Source: Solicoccozyma terricola
Taxonomy: Eukaryota > Basidiomycota > Tremellomycetes > Filobasidiales > Piskurozymaceae
Direction: 5' to 3'
Assembly: GCA_001600875.1 (NCBI GenBank)
Contig: BCLD01000018.1
Coordinates: forward strand, 272,084 to 336,083
DNA: 64,000 nucleotides
Made by a program: the position numbers and the translations under genes. Of the stretch, positions 1-11,779 are shown in pieces. The notes below the pieces were generated by a model. The model searched no databases. It saw nothing but the letters and a program-made list of their open reading frames with translations, and was not told the origin of the DNA. The number at the start of each line of letters is the position of its first letter. Positions within the stretch are counted from its first letter, which is position 1.

Positions 1-1044
1 TTCAATGGTAGCGGATTCAGTGTTACCACCAGCGTTACGAGTCTGGTTGGAAAAAAAAAGGAGCGGGGTTTTACAACGTAGATGTTAGACCTAAAGTTGT
101 TTTTCTTCTTGCGGTGGTTGGGAGACGACTCACCATCGTGATATTTGAAGCGACAGTTGTAGGCATGACAGCCATCACCATCATTCCCGCTAATACATAC
201 GGGTCAATCGCGGTACTTCCGCTCGCTTTGACGATGTTGACGATTGCGAACATTACAGCTGGGAAGAAGAGGAATACAAAGCAGTTGGTGAATAGGTGAA
301 GATAAAGATGTTTGGCTGGACGAGTGTGGACGAAAGGGGGGTGAGCGTGGACGAAAACACTGTGAAAAATTTAGCTGGATAAGCTCACCTTGATTGATGA
401 GCGCTCGGGTAGACTGAGAAAGTAGAATTATGGAGCGGAGGTCAGTCGGGGCATGGTGAGTCACAACGGTGGCGAATGAGACGACCTACCAGTGTCAACC
501 CTGTGATAAGGAAGATAATAGCAATAGCGCCATAGTGGATCTGGACGAGTGGGAGGAGATAGTCAGGTGGTGTGTGTCACTGCATGACCCCGTCTGCCCT
601 CACCGAGTATTGTGACTTGATGACTATTTTCGCATATTATAACACTCAATAAAACATTCAACTGTTTGGAAAGAAAAAATAAAAATCGAACGGATACTCA
701 CTACCGTCGTCCTTTGCAACCTCTGGAAATCTCCAAGCCAGTACGATCACAACTCCGATTCCAATGATGAACCACTGCTCGATCAAGTAGTTGAGGATCA
801 CTAGAGGGTGGTACCACGGCCGTTTGGCAGCTGTGGCCATGGTGCTCGGCCCGGGGTTGTGATCTCCGGCCACCTGGAGTGTCGTCGCAGGAGGTTCCGA
901 TGGACTTGCCGAGACGATATCTGGTTGTGTTGTCATGGCAGGGTCATGCTGGAGCCAGCCCGTCTCTCCGCTGCGAGCTGCTGCATCTTCCTCTTTGATA
1001 TTTCCCCATCTTTGCCATTCAGATCGGACCGGCGATAACGCCAT
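1..1044 (-). CDS. RCH1: RCH1/SLC10A7-type membrane carrier, 3' end cut by window edge
   Basis: Member of the SBF-like (bile acid:sodium symporter) family close to fungal Rch1 and animal SLC10A7. These plasma-membrane proteins are linked to control of calcium influx; transport itself has not been shown here. Exons I can join: 1044-702, 623-604, 540-490, 413-389, 315-134, 42-1 (continues off the window). The frame reads through each junction to give conserved family segments: an N-terminal LVILNYLIEQWFIIG helix, HYGAIAIIFLITGL, FLFFPAVMFAIVNIVKASG, and a final TRNAGGNTESATIE next to the family's re-entrant region. Exon 2 is a 20-nt microexon encoding IKSQYS; without it the frame breaks. The start is the first in-frame ATG. 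A second ATG at 841, just before the conserved KRPWYHP, could equally be used. Family assignment is secure; the start is uncertain. Confidence 0.88.
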
Positions 1045-1156
1045 CGCTCGCACGTGGTGGTCATAGATGGGTCATAGATGGTCATTCAACTCCATATACA
1101 GTCATTATTACATTATCACTCCTACAAATCTTCTCATTCACCCAGCCGGTTACACA

Positions 1157-4100
1157 TCACCTCGCACTCCCGCTCGCTGCCATCCGTCTGTTCTTGCCAC
1201 CAGCCAACACCTGCTCCGCAAATGCCATTACCGAGGATCCTGAAGGCGCCACAGGGGGTCGACCTGATACCCGCGAGGCAAAGCGTTGCCCCGATACCTC
1301 AACCCCGGGCCTCGGCAGCCCTTGCTTCGACTTGGAAGCCAGCGACGCAGATGCAATTCGGTTTCCTACAGGCTGGGGGAGGGGGACAGCGACGGAAGTC
1401 CGAGAACCGCTAGGGATTCGACTTGGAATAGAAGTTTTGGAAGGGCCAGGAATACGGCAAGTCGTTGTTGAGCTGGTAGAAGGTCTCAGCGTTGTCGTCG
1501 TCGTCGTCGTGGGCTGGGAACTTGAGGGTCTAAGTGGACGACTACTGGCGCTGGTGGATGTAGATGGCACTCGTCCGACTCCTCGAGGGAGAGTGGTCAT
1601 AGAAGTAGGCGGCCGAGAAGTTGGCGGTCTTGCTAATATCTTGTTCGGACTGATACCTTCCTTCTTCGATCGGATACCGGAGGAGGAGGATACACCGCGG
1701 GTTACAGGAACAGCTGGTAACGGTCTCCCGCTCGAGGCGATAGGTCGAGTGATTGGTGCATTCGACGGACGGGTGGCAGGTAGACGTGGCTGATGACCGA
1801 CCGAGGACGAGGATTTCGCTTGGACGTGCGTATTGATACGCTGCACGGCCCCAGAAGACAACGATGAGATTTTTACAGGTCCGTCCGAACCCTGAACCTC
1901 GCCTGACCGTGGCTTCGGGAGGGTGATTGTGCGAGTAGAAACTGGCTTACGTGAGCTCTCTGGCGGGTTGGTACGTGACGGACCGCTTGGAGTGAGGACG
2001 GAGGTTCGGGATGCTGAAGGTTCCTTTCCAGGCCTGTGCATCGACATGGGTGGACCGAGAGCAGCGCGTTTATCTCGGAGCGAGTCTATTTGAATGGATC
2101 AATCAGTCTCGGGTCTTGAACCACCCACTGGAGCTTTACTCACTCATTCCATGCGGCGTAGACAGCGCTACGATATCATCCAACATCCTTGTATTCTCCC
2201 TCTTGCTGCTCTGCGGCGGGGCCGGTGAAGCGAATGCCCCACTCTTGAACGCATCTATTACCGACTTGGACGATCTCGGCTTGAATACGTGCTTGAGGTA
2301 TTCATCATCGTCGGAATCGCTCTCGGTGCCAGTCCCCGGTGTCTCAGTGATTCGAGGCGTAGTAGCGTACATGTCAAGGACTGCCCTTCCCGAGGCTCCC
2401 CTCCTTGGTGTTGCGATCACAGGCACATTGAGGGATACCTTGACTGGCGCTTGTCGCATCGGCGAAGACGTCAGCTCGATGGGCAGGATGCGATTGATAG
2501 ATTGCTTGCTGCGCTTAGGTGTGTCAATTGGAACCTTGGGTTTGGGAAGGTTGATTCTGTTCAAGCAGCTGCGGGCGAGAATGTAAGCAGGATCGCTTCC
2601 GCCGGTAACAACCATATCCACTCACGCAACGTTGTCCATAATCGACTCATCTGCATCTCCCATTCCTTTCAACATCTCCATACTCTTGTCCTCGGTGGCC
2701 ATGAGGTCGAAGAACGTCTCATCTCCTTTGGTAGGACTCCTCATACCGAGTATTATAGTGTCGTCGTTCCCCCCGTACTCACTACCAGGAAGTACGGGCA
2801 GAGGTCGCGAGGCTCTCGCTCTCTCCGACTTTCTAGAGCTAGAAAGAGGAGTGCGAGCACTTCGTTCTGGCCTGACTGGAGAAGTTCGGTACTCCCCCTT
2901 CACCTCTTGATGTTTCAATGGACTACGGACAGAGCGCTGCCGATGGGAGCCCAATGCCGATCCCGGAGGTGAGGTTAGCAGCATACTCTCATCCAATGCT
3001 GCCAGATCGACGTCGTCCAGTCGTTCCTCTCGCAAGTCCGTTTGCGCGGTGAGCATCCCGATGTTGCGCGTGATCGATGGACTGGCCGGGAGGATAGTGG
3101 AACGATGAAGTATAGGATCGACGAGGGGAACGAGAGTGGTCCCGTGGAGGACGTCAATTCGTTCGTCTCGCAGGCTTTGTCTTCCAGCTGCGGTCGCCAT
3201 ATTGCGGCGAATAGAGGGACTCGCCGGCAAGAGGGTAGATCGATCCAAGTTGTAGCTCTGGTCGCGCGGCGGGTCTTGTGGGCTCGTCTCGCCTGTTGTA
3301 ACCCATCGATCGACGTCGGTTGCATGCCTTGGAGAACGAACCCTATCAATCAATCGCTCAGATTGCAAGTTGTCCTTGGAAGGCGAACGACCTTCCACAT
3401 GCCGACCATCCACATCCCTCGATTTGCGAGGTGATGATGGCTTGCGAGGTGACTCTGCGTCGTTGTAGTGATGAGAAGAAGTCTGTGGAAGTCTTTCCCT
3501 CGATCTGCTGCTAGACGGCGAAAACTCTGAAACTTCCCTTCGACCAGATCGATCACCGATACTTCTTCCCGATGATGACCTAACGATTCTACCTCCAGAC
3601 CGTACGGGGGTCCCAGAGACTCCAAAGACATCCTCTTCGGATGGCTTAACATTTTCTTGAACCCTCATCATCTCCTCCACTCTCCTTCTCGCCATCATTT
3701 GTTCTTCTTCCCATCTACTCATCCCAATCTTTGATCCGTCACCTACGCCAGAGTCTATTCGCTCTTTGAACCTGCTTGGCGAACCGGGGGCCGTGCTGAA
3801 GCGCAGTGGCTGGATATTGATATTGCCGTCACCAACCAATGTCTGCGCTAACGACCGGGACGATGGTGATCGAGGAAGGAAAGCGGAGAGTCGCTTAGCA
3901 GGCGAAGAATCACGCTTGTCGAGGTTCAAATCCCACATGATTGACTCGTCTGCATCTTGGTCATCGTGATGGGATGTGGGTATGTCGTAGTTGGTCGTGG
4001 AATTGGCTGGGTTACTGCGCGATTTGATGGATCCAGCACGTCTCGCTGCCGGTTTCGCGATCATCTCAGCAAAGCTCGAGTCGCTTGTTCCAAGATAATC

Positions 4101-4844
4101 CATCCCGTCGTCAGCTATAAGTTGATGTTGAGCTCTAACATTGTGGAGGTCATAGCGGGGGTGATTGATCAGCATTGACTCGTCGCCGAGCCCATGTGCA
4201 GTTCCGGTTGCCGGCTGTCCGATTCTGTCCTCATCAACCTTGCGTTCGTTTCGATGATTGTTGCTCGAGGCCTTTCTTGGCGACCCTGAATTCATCTCCA
4301 TTCTCTCCTCTGTAGATTTCCCCCCCGTCGTCGAATCTTGCCGTTCATAATCAGATGTATGGATTCCTTTGACTGGCGAGATGGATTTTCTGTTGGTTTT
4401 GTTGGGAGATCTTGAAAAGGTCGAGGGGCTGGCATTCTCGTCGACGAAATGAAAATCTTCTGTAGCGGCTTGAGTAGTTCCTTCAACTATTTGATGTCGA
4501 TCGGATGCTCGAAAGGAGGTAGCATGGCTCTGTAAACCTATCAACTCATCGAGTTTCGATTTTGATGCTTTCCTTGGACTTTCAATCTTTCCGGCAATGT
4601 CTTTTATTTCCGAGCTTCTAGCATTCCGCACTGACGCGAGGGCATAATGTCCATACCCACCACATCCACTAGGAGTAGATGGCGGAGGGTGAATTGGTCG
4701 ACTGGTGGAGGAAGAATAGAAAGCTGTTGAAGTGGATATATCCTTTGAGTGAGTTCGAGAAGGGGTGGGTCGCGATGAATATGTATGGGAGTCAGTCATG
4801 GTTTGAAATGCATCTGCGAGAGCGGCAAGACTAGGTTTTAGCAT
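1157..4844 (-). CDS. Long disordered Ser/Pro/Arg-rich protein with SxIP-like motif, unknown function
   Basis: About 1190 aa over three exons (4844-2626, 2568-2144, 2085-1157), whose frames join cleanly at GTGAGT donors and CAG/TAG acceptors. No folded domain is recognisable. The protein is dominated by Ser, Pro, Arg and acidic patches, with many SP/TP sites, which suggests phosphorylation by proline-directed kinases. Short repeated phrases occur: DESMLI, DESIMW, DESMLL and DESIMD recur through the first exon product, and RSTLLPASPSI/RSTILPASPSI occurs twice. The C-terminal third is strongly basic and contains adjacent TSIP and SRIP tetrapeptides, resembling the SxIP/TxIP signal that binds EB1-type microtubule-end proteins. 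A role at microtubules or the cortex is only an inference. The start is the first ATG after the upstream stop; a second ATG 15 codons on (MTDSH) is possible. Confidence 0.7.
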
Positions 4845-5187
4845 TCGATCCGAACGGAATATATCTCTGTAGAACTGTGAAGAGGGGACATACCTGTCCT
4901 CTGAGTGGTACTACAATCACCTGCTTCCTGTTCCTAATTTGCCTGAATGGTCCTACTGTGTGTGTGTTTGATCCGCGTTGAGAGGGAGAAATGGTTGAAT
5001 GACATTCTCGCTTCCCCCAGCTGTTGACGATTGCTTACATAATCGCGTTCAACCACTCACTTGGAACACAGCTCTGGACAACGGCCAGCGATGGTTTATT
5101 CACATTATTATTTTAAGCATGACGATTCCCCAGTGACAATGTGACCGAAGACTTGTACAATCACGACCCGTGTTTCCTATGCTTTCT
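4845..5187. other. Intergenic, promoter/5' leader of the SxIP-like gene and 3' flank of the next gene
   Basis: No coding frame of interest. It must hold the promoter and 5' leader of the minus-strand gene ending at 1157 and the terminator of the minus-strand gene upstream. I see no strong repeat or known motif. Confidence 0.5.
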
Positions 5188-6291
5188 CTAGAAATCCCCA
5201 CTTCGCTCTTTACTATCCCACTGACCAAACCAATCTCCCTGTTCTGCCTGGCTGGATTGTAGATTCGGCGTCTGAAGCGGAGGTTCAGTTGGAGATTGAG
5301 ACTGATCGTATGTCAAGTGTGGCTGCGCAGAAAGGTTGGAGAAGTGGTAACCTCGATTCCTCTCGTATGAGCCCTCAGTGTTGGCTTTATTTCTCAGTGT
5401 CGATGTCCCTGTGGCACTATTGCTGCTTCCCCGGGAGACCTTTGCACGCGGCTTGATGGATTCATCCTTGTCAATAACAATTCCTCCAAGCTTCAATCCT
5501 AAGCCACACGGATCGCCCACCTTGCCCGTCCTGCCTGACGTCTCGCTGGCAACTACCAAGAACGGGTTTGTCCAACTGGTTCTTCCATCGAGCCCCAATC
5601 CCAGTCTCTGCATCTCCGTGTCCATCCCACTATTTGACATTCCCACTCCAACTCCTACCATTGAAAATCCGTCCATTCCTTCCAGCTTGTGGTATTGAGT
5701 CGACGATGGAGATGTCGAGCAGTCGGGTGAAGGTGAGGGTTCTCGAGGTCGGCTGGAGGAAAGGCAGTGAGGACGGTGATTATCGGGGGGACATGAATGG
5801 ATCGAGGTATTCGGTATGGATGAATATTCCGACGAGGTCGCGGGTAGATGTCCTTTGAGTCGATGATTGAATGGTGTGCCATAGTCCGCGTCCCAACTCG
5901 ATGACCACTCGCCGGAAATCAACCCTTCCATCTCATGCTGTTCACTATCCCGTCTGGTTTTCGGATTCAAAATCATCTTGCCAGAACACAAGTCCTCAAT
6001 TACTTCTTCCCCTTCCTCGTACTCCATTGTCTGGCCCACTCCATTCCAGTATTTGTCACCGATCCTTTCCAAGTCTGTCTCAGGCGCCGCCGGTGCACTA
6101 GAGGATCTCCTCCGCTTGAGGTCCGACATCCCTTTAGGTCGATCTAAAGCTTCATACATGAAGTTGGTGTGGGTGTGTCTGAGAAGGGGTAATGGTCGAG
6201 TTGCGCGCGGGTTGATTGAATTGGTAGGGAATGTCAAGGGAGCGAAAGTCTCACTGAGACATGAGCTGGGATTTTGCGGAGCATACGACAT
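5188..6291 (-). CDS. Unknown protein, single exon, low-complexity
   Basis: 367 aa in one uninterrupted frame, unusual in an intron-rich neighbourhood. The start is the first ATG (MSYAPQNPSS); the frame is open further upstream but only from non-ATG codons. No domain is recognised. A moderately ordered segment lies around residues 55-115: an Arg-rich KRRRSSSAP patch (a possible nuclear signal), then an acidic stretch around YEEGEEVIEDL. The rest is Ser/Pro/Thr-rich with some Gly-Met repeats (GVGVGMSN, GLGLDGR). It sits in tandem with the hydrolase gene upstream. A CACGTG at 6535-6540 lies about 245 bases upstream of the ATG. It could be a transcriptional or signalling regulator, but nothing proves this. 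Confidence 0.6.
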   Translation of the reverse strand: MSYAPQNPSSCLSETFAPLTFPTNSINPRATRPLPLLRHTHTNFMYEALDRPKGMSDLKRRRSSSAPAAPETDLERIGDKYWNGVGQTMEYEEGEEVIEDLCSGKMILNPKTRRDSEQHEMEGLISGEWSSSWDADYGTPFNHRLKGHLPATSSEYSSIPNTSIHSCPPDNHRPHCLSSSRPREPSPSPDCSTSPSSTQYHKLEGMDGFSMVGVGVGMSNSGMDTEMQRLGLGLDGRTSWTNPFLVVASETSGRTGKVGDPCGLGLKLGGIVIDKDESIKPRAKVSRGSSNSATGTSTLRNKANTEGSYERNRGYHFSNLSAQPHLTYDQSQSPTEPPLQTPNLQSSQAEQGDWFGQWDSKERSGDF

Positions 6292-6571
6292 GATCGTGGG
6301 GTTGATGCGGTGGGACGAGGATGCTATAGGAGGTATCTTCGCATACCGTTGCTCAAGTAACCTGCTGAGAGGTATATATCCATCGGAAGTACAGGTTGCC
6401 AGGACATACAAGGGCCGATCAAGAGGAACCAATCTCTAGACTTTACATCTGTTGCCGCGCCCTTTCTAGCTCCCACGGTCGGTGGCGGCGACGATCTGCC
6501 GAGCAGAGGCTGTTTCCCGGAAGCTCGGCGCGTTCACGTGATGTAGAGGAAGCCGAAGCCAGGCAGCGTTT

Positions 6572-9309
6572 TCACGGTCCCAGGTGACCACTGCTCAACC
6601 ATGCGATCAACCGATCCAGCGCGGGCCCAGCAAGACCATCTCCGTGGCCTGCATCTTCATCCATCTCGATGCCGTTGTGCACACCGTCTGCGAGGATGGA
6701 TTCTCCGTTAGAAAGAACAGGGAGACTGGCAGTGGATGAGAGATACGTACGTCTATTCAAATACGTCTGGACTCTCTACGGTGGGCAGCAGGCCAGAGCG
6801 TCAGAGTGGTTTCTCGGGATGACGAAACAAGGTTGCATGCTGGACTTACATGAGCGTCCACAATCACGTCCTTTCCTCCAAGGAAGAACACCGTTCTACT
6901 CTCGTCCTTTGCATTCGGAATCTCCTCGAAGAACAGCGTGTTGGTAGACCAGTCAAAGTGCTTTGGAAAGCGCTACTCAGCATCGCTTCCCGCCACCAGG
7001 AACAGCAACCAACTCACTCGCTGGATGGTGTTAGCTATCCCGATCTCGCTGGAGATAAAATAGTATAGCAGCATCTCGATGGCCTGCAGGGAACGGTTAT
7101 CAGGTAATTGTCCTCCTCCTCTAGTCCACTCCAACTCACCGTTCTCGGCGACCTGTAACAGAATCTCTCGCAGACCGCTCCTTCCCAAAGGCAGAAACAA
7201 ACGGGATCAACAAACGCGCTTCTCCTCGATAAAGCGGGACAATCCTTGAGCAACCACCCATGTCCGACACTCCCATTAGAATGCGACATGATGACGATAC
7301 CGTCGTCTTCAGCAGCGTCTGCCTCGTCGTAGAAACCCCATCGTCGGCAGGCAAGTTTGATGCTGGTCACTGTTTCAGCGCGAGTCAGGGGTACGAGATG
7401 ACGAGGGTGGAAGATTTGCATGCTGATGTGAGGTTGGAGGGGTACGATGATGGGGTGAGAGGGGAGTGTTTTGAGAAGTTGCATGATGACAAAGTGGTTT
7501 TGGAGCTGGAGGAGTGAAGGGGGACTTCAGCACGGGTGAGGCGTCTCGCTGGTATCCAAGCTCACCAGACCGAACCCAAGACCATGAAGGTAAAGGATTG
7601 GATCCTCGCTGGGCTTCCTGCTGTCTTTACTCCACCCTTCAGGTATGCGAAGGAGGTATCTGAAGAGGATGTGCTGTGATTAGAAACGTGCCACGATGTG
7701 TATGTGTGTGTTTCATTCCGACACCTACTCCATCGTTCCTTCTCGATGCTGCGAGCGATATCTCAATCAACCAACCAGTCGACATTTCCCACCACCCGCA
7801 TCTCACTCACCACCTTCATCCCGTAACTCGCATAAACTCTCCTTTCCAGATACCAATTGAAACAACCAGGGACCCAATACATGAAGAACGGTCTCGGCCA
7901 TAGATTCACCTTATCCATCGTCAATCTCATTAATTTCACTTTGTCCTTGTTCGGCCATAATATATTCTTCATCCATGCCCACCAACCAATTGGGTCTTCC
8001 TCTGTCGTCACGAGATCAGGGAATGACCAACCGCATCTAGCTTCGACTAGATCGAGGGAATTCTCTAATACCCGCATGGATGGCGAATTGAGAGGGACAG
8101 AGGTGAGGGGCAGGTTGTATGATGACCATGCTAGCCATTCAATGATATCATGACGTGTGATATTCTCGAATGGGACCTTACCGAACCTGTGTGACGGAAG
8201 TTGTTCACCATACTGTCTGTGCGACACATGTGAAACGTTCCACGCTCCCACTCACCATAGCCTCAACCTCTCTCTGAACTCGACGGCTCTCTCGTCATCT
8301 CGATTCAATCGGGTAACACGGACGTCCGGAGACTCAATACCGTCTTCATCCTGCTTTAAATCCCTGAGGACGGTCTTCTTCCCTTGTTTTCCTCTCGTAT
8401 TCCCTGCTTTTCTGGCTGCAGCTGATAAATCAGATGCGAATGTATAACCCTGACCAGAAAGTAAAGAATGCATTTGGTTGGAGAGGTCCTTCGAGAGTGA
8501 GTCTCGACGGACAGTGAGGTTTTCAGGTTGAATTTCGCGTATGGATGGTGGTTCGCCATTCGTAGTAGTAGTAGTAGCAGTTTTCTTTCGTGGTGTGGTG
8601 TTCTTTGAGGTAGAATGAGCGAGGGAAGATTGGTGTTTGGTTGGTGACGTGTAGATGTATGATGGATCAGTGTGTTTAGATGTTCTTTGTCGGAGGTTAT
8701 AGCCGGATGGAGATCCTCCTACGCCTCCCATTGTATCCTCAGTTTCACTCTCTTCACTGTCACTGTCTTCCGCCTTTGCTGCACCATTCGCTTCATCCAC
8801 ACCATCATGTCTCTCTCCTAAACCGCTTTGTAATACCCTCATGAACAATGCCGTACATTCATCGCTGCTCAGGTCAGACGGAGGAGAGGGTTGGCGGATG
8901 AAGCCATGTGTGTACATGAGGTAGAGTAGGAATGAGATCTGTTGCAAGTTGGATGGATGTGTTAGTAGATGAAAATACAAAGGAGGGCACAGTGAAGGAC
9001 ATTATTCTCACCTCGATGCATGCATAGAAGAAGAAGATACCAGCTACAACGCGAGACCATCCTGAGCTCGTGTACCCAGCGTATAGATACCATCCAGCGT
9101 AAGCTCTGCACATATTCAGATAGAGGGTCGTTCAACAACAATCATCCGATCAAGAAAGTTTTCAACGGGACTTACATGAATGCAGGGATAAAGCTGAAGA
9201 CGAAGATAGACAACCCCAACGCGTAGTAGTAACCCATAGTGCGCTTTCTATCGTGGAATACGAGCGGATAGGTTTCATTGTGGACTGTAGTTGTATGATG
9301 GGGTGGCAT
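6572..9309 (-). CDS. Alpha/beta hydrolase with N-terminal membrane helices
   Basis: About 710 aa from nine exons: 9309-9176, 9105-9012, 8938-8256, 8186-7811, 7673-7566, 7505-7140, 7083-7018, 6960-6850, 6766-6572; the summed length is a multiple of three. The N terminus carries two to three hydrophobic helices (YYYALGLSIFVFSFIPAF, VVAGIFFFYACIE, ISFLLYLMY). A roughly 180-residue acidic/Ser-rich linker follows, then the family segment WFGKVPFENITRHDIIEWLAW. The catalytic fold shows the oxyanion strand YLHGLGFG, the nucleophile elbow SHSNGS, the acid region GGKDVIVDAH and a late DAGHGDG that likely supplies the catalytic His. This matches a family of fungal membrane-bound AB hydrolases of unsettled substrate, with lipid or ester hydrolysis most likely. 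The intron before WFGK was placed at the acceptor that restores this motif; the nearer acceptor gives a stop. Confidence 0.85.
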
Positions 9310-9672
9310 GATGAGTGTGGATGAGGTGGTTGGGATATGGAGAGGGATGCTGAATTTTTTGCTGCTGGACACAGACAGCAGTTGCACGACTATTTTGGAA
9401 TTGGGCTGAGTGGGGTTTGATAGGGAATGCGCGGGCATCGATCCCCGTTCGGCGGTTTCGGGGCGATGACGTCAACTGAATGAAGTCGCCACCGCCACCG
9501 CCACCCAAAGTAAATCCTCTCGCACCGCGGATTATTGGCGCGGTGTTAATCGCATCCGGGCAAAGGCCCACACCCCTGGGACCCATCCTCATCATCCTCA
9601 TCGTCCCCATCGTGTCATCAACTACACCACAAGCAGCAGCAGCAGCAGCACACCGCTCTAATCTCCCACACC
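9310..9672. promoter_or_regulatory. Bidirectional promoter between AB hydrolase and BSD-domain genes, with CRE palindrome
   Basis: The two flanking genes diverge from this 363-nt interval, so it must serve both. It contains a perfect TGACGTCA at 9467-9474, the palindrome bound by CREB/ATF-type bZIP factors, roughly central between the two ATGs. A CCACCG-type repeat (around 9489-9507) and a CAG-rich run (around 9631-9651) lie in the leader of the plus-strand gene. That bZIP factors use the site is inference. Confidence 0.6.
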
Positions 9673-11634
9673 ATGGATGTAGCCTTGGACGCAGTCTTTA
9701 CAGTGCCGTCTACGGGAGGGAACACCCCGAGAGCCGGCTCACCCAGCGGTGATGCTATCAACACAGGTCGTCCTGACTCGGACTCGGAGACCTCTGCTAA
9801 AGTCCACGCGACTGGTTCAGTGGACGTAGACAGCAGAGCTTCATCCAGTACACTTCGACCTGATGCCGCAAACCCAGAGGACAAGAATGATATCGAACAG
9901 GAAGGTGCCCCCGCCATGGACGGAAAGATGACAGCGTCGACGAGTAGCCTGGAGCAAGAGGTAGGACAAGTCATGAGCGGATTGAGCTCGTGGTGGGGTG
10001 GTTTACGTAAGCAGGTGAGTCGGAAAGCTACCTCTACCTCTCACGGCTAGGCGTTTGGCGTCTGACATATGCTCCCTTTGGGTCGCTGGATGGACTCGCA
10101 GTCCGAGCAAGCTTTGGAAGCGGTTCGTAAAGACGTATCGAGAACAGTCGCTGAAGTTCAAGATGAATATCAGAAGTTGTCTACGCAGAGTGTGGAAATT
10201 GGCGTCAAAGATATCTCCTCTGATGCTAAAGGCAAAGGCAAGGAGGATAGTGGTAGCACCACCGGCGCGGGTGGGATCCAAGCCATCACATCGAACCCAT
10301 CCGCTCAAGCGTTCCTTTCTCGATTGCAAAAGACAATCTCCTCGGCGACATCTTCATCACATCTTCATCTCCCGGACAATATCGCAAACTTGCATCTTTC
10401 AGAGAACATTTCCCACTTCCAGAAATCCGTAGTCGATACGATTGGACATGCGGCGAACAACCCGAACCTCGATGTCTCACAATTACGGTCCTCGTTGACT
10501 CAAACCATCCAGAACAATCTAAACGGAATCAACCTCAAGCAAGCGGAGAAGCTTGCCGAGGAGTATTTGAAAAAATCCGAGGGGCTATTGCAAGAGGCCG
10601 GGGAATTCTTGAAAGATGCCGTCAAAGTGGTCCCGCCAGAGCAAGGCGAAGGGATATCAATGGCGTGGGATGGGTCGGATATGTACTCTTTTTCCACCTC
10701 ATCATCATCGAACGTGGCCAACGAGGTTCTGTTCGACTCTGCTTCATTCAGAGGTCAAGGTAGAACGACATCCTCTGCGGAACTCCATAGAGCGAATCGG
10801 AAAGACGCGTTGCTTCGTCGTTTACGATCAGACAACGAATTGTTTCTCGTTGATCCTGGAGCGGAGAGTGAGAGCACGTCGAGGAGGGAAACATTTAAAG
10901 CATTTGTGGATGAGGAAATCGAGGGTAAAGGCGGAGTAGAGGGAGATGTCATTACCAAGATGATTTGGGAGGAACTTGGACCGGATGCCAAGGATGCAGA
11001 GCAGTTGAAGGGGACGAGGGATGCTTTGGGTGAGCACGAGGTTCCCTCCAATGTTTGGCGCCCTTCGAACCACTAAGTCCCCTTTTGTATCTTCAGTTCC
11101 ATCCCAACTCACGGCCGACGTGTTCTGGACGAGATACTTCTTCCACAAGCACCAGATCGAGCTGGAGGAGGAGAAGCGAAAGAATTTGTTAGCTGGTGAG
11201 TAGGGGTTTACACGCACGCACGCACGCCTCGTCAATCCAAGCCCTTATCCCGCATCTTCGCAGTCACGCAACAACCCAAGGAAGATGAAGACTTTAGTTG
11301 GGATGACAATGAGGAGGAGACCACTCCAAGGTTGACCGAAGCTGAGCGGGGCATTCCTCCGGCCGCCCACCTCGAGGATCCGGTCGCCACGGCACCACCT
11401 GCTGTAACACCCGCAGCTGCAGAGTCAACGAAGCCGGCCGTCACACCCATTGCCCCTGAAGTCAAGCCAGCACCAATCCCGCCATCTGCGGTTGCTGCTC
11501 GTGCTCTCGGTAGCTCCACGTCGACATCTCCTCGCGAGTCCGAGGAGAGTTATGATATCGTCAGTGATCAAGCCGAGGGCGTCAAACCGAGCAAGGCCGA
11601 GGAGGGCAGCGAGAGCGACAGCGATTGGGAGTAG
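9673..11634 (+). CDS. DOS2: BSD-domain protein, Dos2-like
   Basis: 579 aa from exons 9673-10014, 10102-11029, 11097-11195 and 11264-11634, all frame-consistent. The BSD domain begins late in exon 2 and ends in exon 3: VPSQLTADVFWTRYFFHK carries the diagnostic Phe-Trp pair near the domain end. Upstream lies a helical region (SSWWGGLRKQ, then a run of amphipathic helix with an AEKLAEEYLKKSEG segment) typical of the cytosolic BSD proteins related to yeast Dos2. The C terminus is acidic, Ser/Glu-rich and ends SDSDWE. The function of Dos2-type proteins is poorly defined, with a proposed link to ubiquitin metabolism. The family is secure; the symbol rests on overall architecture (N-terminal helices, BSD, acidic tail) rather than an alignment. 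Confidence 0.82.
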
Positions 11635-11779
11635 GATATTATCACTATTGGGTCTTGCGGTTGTACGTAGTTTCATACTAGTTTGATGTGTATACAGATG
11701 CCCTGGAACAGATTCATATGCTACGGAAGGGGTCGTTGCGTGATACAAGGTGTAAAAGAACCAAATCGTCCATGCGCCA

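Noticed and set aside
1194..1793. 199-codon plus-strand open frame opposite exon 3 of the SxIP-like gene
   Set aside because: The minus strand has a longer frame with clean splice joins; this is the shadow of biased codon use.
2011..2586. 191-codon plus-strand frame
   Set aside because: Mirrors exon 2 of the same minus-strand gene and spans its intron; no domain or splice logic.
3919..3936. GGTTCAAATCCC resembling a tRNA B box
   Set aside because: It lies inside coding sequence, and no A box or cloverleaf can be drawn at the right distance.
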